DNA from: Akkermansiaceae bacterium
GTDB lineage: Bacteria > Verrucomicrobiota > Verrucomicrobiia > Verrucomicrobiales > Akkermansiaceae
Length of the DNA: 58,939 nt
Assembly (NCBI GenBank): GCA_903878115.1
Contig: CAIRGO010000269.1
Span: 1-58,939 of the forward strand
Direction of reading: 5' to 3'
In this document: piece after piece, positions 52,413 through 58,939 of the stretch
How the letters are laid out: each line of letters opens with the position of its first letter
Numbering within the stretch: position 1 is the first letter of the stretch
The notes under the pieces: generated by a model
Databases searched by the model: none
Seen by the model: only the letters and a program-made list of their open reading frames with translations
Told to the model about the DNA's origin: nothing
Made by a program: the position numbers and the translations under genes

Positions 52413-53483
52413 CTAGTTCTTGTTTTTGCGCAAATTGGAGGGAGGGAGCGCAGCGTATTTCGCAACATCACGAGCGGCTTTGGTTTCAACACCGCGGGCG
52501 CCGAGAAATTCTAAATCTCGCAGCCAGTCGAGAAAGCGTTCCCGCCAAGCACCGTAGGGGATCGTTTCGCGATCTTTCCCGCTTACACCATGGCCACCGC
52601 GACCGTAGATGTGCATCTCTAGATTCGGCACGGAAGCCTTTAACATAGGTGTAAAATACTCTGTCGCCCACACGGCATGCACTTGATCGCCAGACCCCGC
52701 ACAGGCGATGAAACTGGGCGGCACAGTGGCAGGAATGGCAGTGTCCGGCGCTTTGGTAAATGGCGTGGGACCTGGGTAGATGACACCGACGAAGTCGGGT
52801 CGGGCGGAAATACTGGCCAGTGGATCGCTTGCTTGCTGGTGATTTTTTTCATATTGATCAAAAAACAACGCGGCTGGCGCGGACAGTTCTGCCCCTGCGG
52901 AGAAGCCGATGATGCCGATCTTTGCGGGGTCGATCGCCCACTCGGCGGCGTGAGAACGGACCAAACGAATGGCCTGAAATGCATCATTTACAGCATCGAT
53001 GGTGGGTTCGTAGCCATCCACGCGCAGACGATTTCGCAATATGATAGTGGAGACTCCCGCTTTGGCAAAAAAGGGCACATAATCAGCACCTTCTGGTCCG
53101 ACCCAGAGAATTTTGTGTCCGCCTCCGGGCACCACGATGACTACGGTGCCGGTGTTGGCTTGGCCTTTTGGCACAAGGTGCACCTCGATCGAGGGGTTGT
53201 GAATGTTGATCACATTGATGATAGGCCCCTTGCCACTGTTGCCACCACCAGCGCTATTGGATATTTCCGCTTCATGAATGCGCTCTTTTTTCAACATCGG
53301 TGAATCAGGCGCATAGAGCGGCAATAAAAGACCACCGGGCATGATGAGTTTTGGCGTATAAGGACCATCGGAAGGCTTGCGCGGGGCTTCAGTCTGCGCC
53401 AAGCAAGGCAGAACTGCGCAGCAGATCAATACGAGGAAATGTGTTTTCTCTGCTAGGAATTTGCGTTTAGGGTTGATGTGCAT
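52413..53483 (-). CDS. secreted alpha/beta-hydrolase carbohydrate esterase
   Basis: A 356-residue esterase of the BD-FAE/acetylxylan-esterase-like type. The signal peptide ends near CLAQ/TEAP. Oxyanion VVPGGGHKIL, nucleophile IGFSAGAE, acid around AGSGDQVHA and the His in GRGGHGVSG are present. The frame is open to 53720, but the ATG at 53483 begins the signal peptide and the upstream part has no family match. It heads the three-gene minus-strand run of the island. Confidence 0.86.
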   Translation of the reverse strand: MHINPKRKFLAEKTHFLVLICCAVLPCLAQTEAPRKPSDGPYTPKLIMPGGLLLPLYAPDSPMLKKERIHEAEISNSAGGGNSGKGPIINVINIHNPSIEVHLVPKGQANTGTVVIVVPGGGHKILWVGPEGADYVPFFAKAGVSTIILRNRLRVDGYEPTIDAVNDAFQAIRLVRSHAAEWAIDPAKIGIIGFSAGAELSAPAALFFDQYEKNHQQASDPLASISARPDFVGVIYPGPTPFTKAPDTAIPATVPPSFIACAGSGDQVHAVWATEYFTPMLKASVPNLEMHIYGRGGHGVSGKDRETIPYGAWRERFLDWLRDLEFLGARGVETKAARDVAKYAALPPSNLRKNKN

Positions 53484-53913
53484 GGGAAAGAAAAGGAGAT
53501 GTTCTGAGGGTGGAAAAAAGGGGGGGAGTGAAAGGTGACGAACAAGCATTGAGCAGTCAATAAAATAGCTCAAAATAGCCCAGTTGACGACATTGCATGA
53601 GGTTATAAGACTGATCTTCATTGAAGGCGAAACTATTTTTCCCGTTCGCCCCGTCAAGATTGTTTTGACAGCGGTATTTTTGTGAATCGTTTGCATGGGT
53701 AATAAAATCGGGGAGCACACTATTTCGGCCTAGCTAATAAAAATGTCCGAGCCACTTAGGGAGGATGGCCGTCTCGTCCACCTGCCTATGGGAAGTGCAA
53801 GAAAAGAGCCTCGCATCGTCATTTTTCCTATATCTTGCTAAGAGTGTTACTGGAATGTTGCGGGCTGCCGGTAACGAAATACGAAAGTAAAAAAAGATAA
53901 CCGTTGGCATCGC
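53484..53913. other. intergenic region at the right island edge
   Basis: About 430 bp between the esterase start and the end of a small gene. It contains no recognisable gene. A weak minus-strand promoter candidate (TTGACG, 16 bp, TAGTTT) lies near 53630-53660, and TCAAGATTGTTTTGA there is a partial inverted repeat. No attachment site or transposase remnant was recognised, so the island boundary mechanism is not visible. Confidence 0.45.
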
Positions 53914-53918
53914 TTATC
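53889..53918 (-). terminator. weak terminator after the small prfA-coupled gene
   Basis: GATAA and TTATC arms (53914-53918 with 53896-53900) enclose an imperfect stem on the minus strand and are followed directly by a run of seven T. It overlaps the gene's stop codon. The stem is short, so support is modest. Confidence 0.3.
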
Positions 53919-54147
53919 CAGCGATGATGTTGCGCAATCGTTGATGCAGTATCGCTGGGATTTCGCGGGAAAAGGTGGTTTTCCCATTGTCTGAAATCCA
54001 TATTTCGGCATGGTGGATTTCCTGTTCTCTGAACTCATCCGCGATGCTGTGAAGTTGCCATTGCAGGATCTGTCCCTTGCGGCACGTGGCGGTGTCGTGC
54101 GAATATGTGATGCACCGCGTGGCGGTAAATCGTCTGATCCAGTTCAT
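53914..54147 (-). CDS. small protein coupled to prfA, DUF3634-like
   Basis: A 77-residue protein whose ATG overlaps the prfA stop (ATGA), supporting a real coupled gene. The C-terminal EIWISDNGKTTFSREIPAIL then HQRLRN vaguely resembles the DUF3634 family pattern of a beta hairpin followed by an Ile-Pro and Gln-Arg-Leu-Arg-Asn helix; this is from memory and uncertain. The N-terminus is basic with His/Cys residues. Function unknown. An association with peptide-chain termination is only positional. Confidence 0.5.
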   Translation of the reverse strand: MNWIRRFTATRCITYSHDTATCRKGQILQWQLHSIADEFREQEIHHAEIWISDNGKTTFSREIPAILHQRLRNIIAG

Positions 54148-55223
54148 TTCGTGAGAGTAGCTTCCGCAAGGCGTTCTGCGATTTCTTCTTTTTGCAATGC
54201 GGCAGTGAGATCAAATACATCGCCGTCCATGAGTGAGGCTAAATTGTGAGCGGTGTAGCCGATGCGGTGATCGGTAATGCGCGATTGAGGAAAATTATAG
54301 GTGCGGATTTTTTCGGAACGATCGCCAGATCCGATCAGTGAGCGGCGGTGCTCTGAGTATTGTTCTGAAACCTCGCGCTGTTTCATTTCAAACAACTTCG
54401 TGCGCATGATCTGTAAGGCTTTTTCTTTGTTTTTCCCCTGCGAGCGTCCTTCTTCACAGCGCACGTAGAGTCCGGTGGGAAGATGGAATACTTGTACTGC
54501 GGACTCAGTACGATTCACGTGCTGACCACCGGCGCCGCCAGAGCGACAGACTTCGATTCGTAAATCGTTTGGATTCAGTTGCACGTCAACTTCTTCAGCT
54601 TCTGGCAATACTGCTACGGTAACCGTTGAAGTATGAACTCGTCCTTGCGCTTCGGTTTCAGGAACGCGTTGCACGCGGTGAACTCCTGATTCGTATTTAA
54701 GAAAACGAAAAACCTCATCTCCAGTGACGCGGAGAATGACTTCTTTAAATCCACCCACTTCAGATGGTGATGATTCTAAATGTTCCGTTTTCCAGTTGCG
54801 ACGTTCAGCGTAGCGTTGATACATGCGTAATAGTTCTGCTGCAAAGAGTGATGCTTCATCACCGCCAGCGCCAGCGCGGATTTCGATCAACGCATCGCGG
54901 TCCTCATTCGGGTCAGCGGGTAGCAGTGCGTATTGTAGGTCATTTGTGAGACGAGGAATTTCCGCTTCTAGATGAGGAATTTCCGCGGCAGCCATCTCGG
55001 CGAATTCGATATCGTCGCCTTTGGCTAGTTCGAGATTTTCTGTCAGTTGTTTTTTACACTCATCGAGCTGATCGGCGATGGCGAGGGTTTGTTGTAGTCG
55101 GCGATGTTCTCTCAGTGTCTCGGTGGCTCGCTTAGGATCAGCAAATAGATCAGGGTCACCGATGGCGTGTTCCAGTTCGGAAAATCGATGTTTTCGCTGT
55201 TCGATGAGTGCTGTGTAGTCCAT
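54144..55223 (-). CDS. prfA: peptide chain release factor 1
   Basis: Recognises UAA and UAG and releases the nascent chain at the ribosome. The 359-residue protein has the catalytic GGQ loop in GGAGGQHVNRTESAV, an N-terminal coiled region (RTETLREHRRLQQTLA-type helices), the C-terminal RTYNFPQSRITDHRI segment and the class I release-factor layout. The full length is normal. The ATG at 55223 is supported by the family start. It lies 73 bp after the methionine synthase gene and overlaps the downstream 77-residue gene. Confidence 0.96.
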   Translation of the reverse strand: MDYTALIEQRKHRFSELEHAIGDPDLFADPKRATETLREHRRLQQTLAIADQLDECKKQLTENLELAKGDDIEFAEMAAAEIPHLEAEIPRLTNDLQYALLPADPNEDRDALIEIRAGAGGDEASLFAAELLRMYQRYAERRNWKTEHLESSPSEVGGFKEVILRVTGDEVFRFLKYESGVHRVQRVPETEAQGRVHTSTVTVAVLPEAEEVDVQLNPNDLRIEVCRSGGAGGQHVNRTESAVQVFHLPTGLYVRCEEGRSQGKNKEKALQIMRTKLFEMKQREVSEQYSEHRRSLIGSGDRSEKIRTYNFPQSRITDHRIGYTAHNLASLMDGDVFDLTAALQKEEIAERLAEATLTK

Positions 55224-55279
55224 GAGGCGGTATGTGGGGGCAGGAGACTACAGAATATTTCAGAAAATGGCAGCGTTTT

Positions 55280-55309
55280 TTTCAATACCCTAACTTTCAA
55301 TACCCTAAC
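55280..55309. repeat. 15-bp tandem duplication at the metH stop
   Basis: TTTCAATACCCTAAC occurs twice without a gap (55280-55294 and 55295-55309). One copy contains the last codons and the stop of the methionine synthase gene, the other lies just downstream. This is a simple duplication with no visible role; each copy contains GTTAGG on the minus strand. Confidence 0.9.
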
Positions 55310-58017
55310 CAAGGGCCTAGCCATCGTTCAGCTTCTTCGAGAGTCATGCCCTTACGCTTGGCGTAATCTTCTACCTGGTCACGTTGCAGATCACTCAATG
55401 CGAAATAGTGACTTTCTGGATGGGAAAAGTAAATGCCACTCACCGCTGAAGCGGGATGCATAGCGTTGGACTCAGTAAGGCTAACTCCGATTTTCGCAGT
55501 GGCATCCAGTAAGTCAAAAAGGATTGGTTTTTCTGTATGATCTGGCTGAGATGGGTAGCCAGGTGCGGGACGAATGCCGCGGTATAGCTCTTTGATGAGT
55601 TCGTTATGATTGAATTCGTTAGGCCGTTCATAACCCCAAGCGACGCGAGCTCGGTGATGCAGAAGTTCGGCAAATGCTTCGGCAAAACGGTCAGCGATCG
55701 CTTTTACCATGATCGCGGAGTAGGGGTCATTTTGTTTTTCTAGTTCCGAGGCATATTCGTCTGCACCGTGAATGCCAATCACAAAGCCACCAATATAATC
55801 CGTAACATTGTATTCTTTTGGAATCACAAAATCAGAGAGTGCTACGTTTGGCTTGCCAGAGCTTTTGTCGATTTGTTGGCGCAGTGTGTGCAGGCGGTAG
55901 CGCTCTGCAGTTTTGTGCTCGTCGGTCCATACGATTACGTCATCCCCTACGGCATTGGCTGGAAAAAAACCGTAGATACCATTGGCGTTAAAGCGTTTTT
56001 CAGCAATGATTTTTTCGATCAATTCGAGAGCGTCGGCATGGATTTTTTTTGCTTCGATTGCGCCTTCGGGATTTTGTGTTTTGAGTGTTTGGGTTTCCGG
56101 TTGCCAAACGCCGCGGATTTCCCAAGCATGGAAAAACGGTGTCCAGTCGATGTAGTTTGCGAGTTCTCGCAGCGATTGATTTTCAATAATTCGTGTGCCC
56201 AAGAATTCTGGCACGGCAGGCGTATAATGTTCCCAATCGCAGTTGAATTTATTTGCTCTGGCTTTTTCTAACGAAATCGTTGGTTTCTTGTTTACCCCTT
56301 TGGCATAATCGACTCTGATTTTCTCTTGTTTATCACGATTGGCGGTGGCAAATGCTTCGCGGTTATCCTTTGATAATAACGATGTTGTCAATGGCACGGA
56401 ACGAGATGCATCCAGCACATGAACAACAGGGCCTGAGTAGTGTTCCGCAATTTTGATGGCGGTATGTGCTGCTGATGTCGTCGCGCCGCCAATCAGTAAT
56501 GGTGTAGTCATGCCGGCTTTTTCCATCTCCTTGGCAACATACACCATTTCATCCAGCGATGGAGTGATGAGACCAGAAAGGCCAATGATGTCCGCGCCTA
56601 TTTCTCTCGCTTTGGCGAGGATTTTATCACAAGAGACCATGACCCCCATATCAGTCACCTCGAAGCCATTGCATGAAAGTACCACGCCGACGATATTTTT
56701 GCCGATGTCATGAACATCGCCCTTTACTGTGGCGATGAGAAATTTTCCTGCTGAGTTAGAAGATTGAACTTGTTCCGGATGTTCTTTTGCTTTTGCGAGC
56801 TTCTCTATTTCCATGAAAGGCTCCAGCCAGGCCACGGATTTTTTCATCACGCGGGCGGATTTGACCACTTGCGGAAGAAACATTTTCCCTGCACCGAAAA
56901 GGTCGCCGACTACGCCCATGCCATCCATCAGTGGTCCCTCGATCACTTTAAGCGGCACGCCGTATTTGAGTCGGGCGGCTTCTGTGTCTTCATCGATGAA
57001 GCGGTCGATTCCTTTGAGTAAGGCATACTCGAGGCGTTTTTCTACATCTTGATTACGCCAAGAAAGATCCTCTTCGATTTTTTTGCCACTGACATTTTTA
57101 AATGATTCTGCAAGGTCCAGCAATCGTTCGGTCGCATCTGCGCGACGATTCAGGATTACGTCTTCGACTTTTTCTAACAAATCTGGTTTGATTTGGTCGT
57201 AAACTTCTAACATGCCAGCATTGACAATGCCCATGTCCATCCCCGCTTTGCAGGCGTGATAAAGAAATACCGAGTGCATGGCCTCGCGCATCACGTTATT
57301 GCCGCGGAAGGAGAAAGAAATGTTAGAAACGCCGCCACTGACTTTCGCGTAGGGAAGATTTTCTTTGATCCAACGAGTAGCGTTGATGAAGTCTAGCGCG
57401 TAATTATTATGCTCATCGATCCCCGTGGCGACGGTGAGAATATTCGGGTCGAAAATAATGTCTTGCGGAGGGAATTGAACTTCATCGACGAGAATCCGAT
57501 AGGCCCGTTCACAGATGCGAATTTTTTCGTCATAGGTGGCAGCTTGACCTTTTTCATCAAATGCCATCACCACAACTGCTGCTCCAAATCGTTTGATGAG
57601 GCTTGCGCATTCGCGAAATTTTTCTTCGCCTTCTTTGAGCGAAATGGAGTTAATGATGCCTTTTCCCTGCAAGTATTTTAGACCCTCTTCGAGAATTTCC
57701 CATTTCGAGGAATCGATCATGATCGGCACTTTGGCAATATCTGGTTCGCTTTGCAAAAGCTGAAGGTATCGTGCCATCATTGCTTTGCCATCGATCAAAC
57801 CATCATCAAAACAAATATCAATTACGTTGGCACCGTTTTCGACTTGTTGGCGCGCAACATCGAGTGCGTCTTCTAGTTTTCCAGCACGAATGAGTTTCGC
57901 AAATTGCGGTGATCCAGCGACGTTGGTGCGTTCGCCGATCATGAGGAAATTTTTGTCCGGTGTGTGATTGTATGGCTGTGAACCGGAGAGTCGCAAGAGA
58001 CGAGGGATAGTTTTCAT
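55297..58017 (-). CDS. metH: methionine synthase, folate, cobalamin and activation modules
   Basis: A 906-residue protein equivalent to MetH without its first (homocysteine) module. The folate-binding barrel starts near residue 27 ([14 protein letters not shown]), the cap and B12-binding modules follow with the cobalamin motif [10 protein letters not shown] and its lower ligand His, and the C-terminal AdoMet activation module has RPAPGYP. It supplies methyl transfer from methyltetrahydrofolate via cobalamin to homocysteine, with the homocysteine module in the adjacent ORF. The ATG at 58017 is chosen. It starts 14 bp after the upstream stop in a different frame, and prfA follows 73 bp later. 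Confidence 0.94.
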   Translation of the reverse strand: MKTIPRLLRLSGSQPYNHTPDKNFLMIGERTNVAGSPQFAKLIRAGKLEDALDVARQQVENGANVIDICFDDGLIDGKAMMARYLQLLQSEPDIAKVPIMIDSSKWEILEEGLKYLQGKGIINSISLKEGEEKFRECASLIKRFGAAVVVMAFDEKGQAATYDEKIRICERAYRILVDEVQFPPQDIIFDPNILTVATGIDEHNNYALDFINATRWIKENLPYAKVSGGVSNISFSFRGNNVMREAMHSVFLYHACKAGMDMGIVNAGMLEVYDQIKPDLLEKVEDVILNRRADATERLLDLAESFKNVSGKKIEEDLSWRNQDVEKRLEYALLKGIDRFIDEDTEAARLKYGVPLKVIEGPLMDGMGVVGDLFGAGKMFLPQVVKSARVMKKSVAWLEPFMEIEKLAKAKEHPEQVQSSNSAGKFLIATVKGDVHDIGKNIVGVVLSCNGFEVTDMGVMVSCDKILAKAREIGADIIGLSGLITPSLDEMVYVAKEMEKAGMTTPLLIGGATTSAAHTAIKIAEHYSGPVVHVLDASRSVPLTTSLLSKDNREAFATANRDKQEKIRVDYAKGVNKKPTISLEKARANKFNCDWEHYTPAVPEFLGTRIIENQSLRELANYIDWTPFFHAWEIRGVWQPETQTLKTQNPEGAIEAKKIHADALELIEKIIAEKRFNANGIYGFFPANAVGDDVIVWTDEHKTAERYRLHTLRQQIDKSSGKPNVALSDFVIPKEYNVTDYIGGFVIGIHGADEYASELEKQNDPYSAIMVKAIADRFAEAFAELLHHRARVAWGYERPNEFNHNELIKELYRGIRPAPGYPSQPDHTEKPILFDLLDATAKIGVSLTESNAMHPASAVSGIYFSHPESHYFALSDLQRDQVEDYAKRKGMTLEEAERWLGPWLGY

Positions 58018-58031
58018 CAAAAAATAAATTG

Positions 58032-58939
58032 TTAGGCAAGTGTGGGTACTTCGCGTGGAGCAATATTTTTAACTGCCGCGGCAATGGCAGCAACGTGTTC
58101 GGGAGTGTTGCCACAGCAGCCGCCGGCGAAATTCAGCAATCCAGCGTTGGCGAAATCAGCGAGCCAGCGATTCATGTCTGCGGGGGTCATGTCAAAACCT
58201 GTAGGCGCAAGGGGATTGGGCAATCCTGCATTTGGGTAGCAGGAAATGTGGGTGGTGGCAGCAGCGGAAAGCTCTTCAAGAAATGGCTTCATCAAATCCG
58301 GCCCTAAGGAACAGTTTAGCCCAATGGCTAATGGATTCACATGTGCTACGGCATTCCATAATGCTTCAGATGTTTGTGCGGAAATCATCGTTTCTCCGCC
58401 GCGACCGACCGCCGCCGAAACGATGATCGGTAAATGGATATGATCTTGCTCAAACACTTCCTGAATCGCCACCAAGGCCGCTTTCGCATTCAGCGAATCA
58501 AAAATAGTTTCTACCATTAGCAAATCAGAACCGCCAACGATCAGGGCGCGGACCTGTTCTTTGTAAGCGTGCAGCACTTGATCAAACGTAATGACACGAA
58601 ATCCCGGATCATTGGCATCAGGTGAATTTGTTAGAGAAACAGTAAGTGGCCCTATGGCTCCTGCCACATAGCGTTTGATGCCGCTATCGCTGCCGATGTT
58701 GTCAGCCCATTTGCGAGCCAATTTGGCAGATTCGTAATTGATCTCCCATGCCAAATCGCGCAGAAATGGATCCTCGATAATCCCTTGGAAAAATTCAGGA
58801 TCTTTTTTGCCTCCATGCTCTCGTGGGTCATCGACGAAAAATTCCGATTGCGAGATAGAAGTCGCCGAGAAATTGTTCGTTTCTACAATGTCCGATCCAG
58901 CCTCATAAAATCGCTTATGAATGTCCCCGATGACATCTG
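58032..58939 (-). CDS. homocysteine S-methyltransferase (MetH N-terminal module), 5' truncated
   Basis: The reading frame is open to the window edge (at least 302 residues), so the N-terminus is missing. It begins here with [21 protein letters not shown], matching the barrel of the homocysteine module of MetH. The zinc ligands are Cys in GLNCSLGP and Cys-Cys in [10 protein letters not shown]. The ending [13 protein letters not shown] is a natural terminus. With the next ORF it reconstitutes methionine synthase as two separate proteins. Confidence 0.9.
   Translation of the reverse strand, partial: DVIGDIHKRFYEAGSDIVETNNFSATSISQSEFFVDDPREHGGKKDPEFFQGIIEDPFLRDLAWEINYESAKLARKWADNIGSDSGIKRYVAGAIGPLTVSLTNSPDANDPGFRVITFDQVLHAYKEQVRALIVGGSDLLMVETIFDSLNAKAALVAIQEVFEQDHIHLPIIVSAAVGRGGETMISAQTSEALWNAVAHVNPLAIGLNCSLGPDLMKPFLEELSAAATTHISCYPNAGLPNPLAPTGFDMTPADMNRWLADFANAGLLNFAGGCCGNTPEHVAAIAAAVKNIAPREVPTLA

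Noticed and set aside
58018-58034. A sequencing frameshift joining the two methionine synthase ORFs
   Set aside because: The first ORF ends with a natural C-terminus, the second has its own start, and the break lies at a module boundary; a frameshift would more likely fall inside a module. Not fully excluded.

Overview
The window looks like chromosomal DNA of a Verrucomicrobiota bacterium, probably Verrucomicrobiales or an Akkermansia/Rubritalea-like relative. The evidence is the Planctomycetes/Verrucomicrobia-specific Minf_1886 family, two TorF-like porins, a large CotH/lamin-tail surface protein, a TIGR03643 protein and a DUF5009 acyltransferase, alongside a diderm envelope (Ton-type motor, beta-barrels, lipoproteins, a TAT substrate). 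Most lines sampled by eye run about 42-53% G+C. The stretch from about 47.4 to 53.5 kb is richer (about 58%) and looks like a carbohydrate-active island. There is no rRNA, tRNA, CRISPR array or intact insertion sequence.

Layout. 0-6 kb: coaX, a small membrane protein, amtB, then two secreted beta-barrel porins. The amtB and first porin genes diverge, and each has its own sigma54 -24/-12 element, so this is probably a nitrogen-controlled uptake module. 5.4-10.7 kb: a HAD phosphatase, then a likely operon of D-Ala-D-Ala carboxypeptidase, 6-phosphofructokinase, Lrp/AsnC regulator, aminotransferase and CPBP protease. 10.7-16.1 kb: a sparse stretch with a three-hairpin palindromic element, then a minus-strand group: a transmembrane Ser/Thr kinase, SufT, a lipoprotein and a secreted thioredoxin-fold protein. 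16.2-24.8 kb: a 1613-residue CotH-type surface protein, a secreted alpha-amylase overlapping an M14 deacylase, a lipoprotein with a degenerate RbsD/FucU fold, and a minimal RNase III-like protein.

24.8-41.2 kb: a lipoprotein amidase flanked by two Cys-cluster proteins, uvrB, a pseudopilin, a Gfo/Idh/MocA oxidoreductase, Minf_1886-holB, a hydrolase pair, an exbB-exbD-TPR motor operon, uvrC, then a photolyase-like flavoprotein with inverted domain order coupled to a TIGR03643 gene, and a GH128-type hydrolase. 41.3-47.2 kb: S9 peptidase, BASS transporter, a spermidine-synthase-like protein, two small genes and argB. 47.4-53.5 kb: the G+C-rich island (DUF5009 membrane acyltransferase, a remnant of a sialate O-acetylesterase, a TAT-exported six-hairpin glycosidase, an intact sialate O-acetylesterase-like esterase, an alpha/beta-hydrolase esterase), which suggests deacetylation and trimming of a decorated glycan. 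53.9-58.9 kb: a small gene coupled to prfA, and a methionine synthase split into two ORFs, the upstream one running off the window.

The best candidates for follow-up are the paired sigma54 promoters with the adjacent 11-bp iterons, the domain-inverted photolyase-like protein, the RbsD-like lipoprotein lacking its catalytic histidine, the three-hairpin element, and a window-wide excess of the heptamer TGTTAGA on both strands and in all coding frames.
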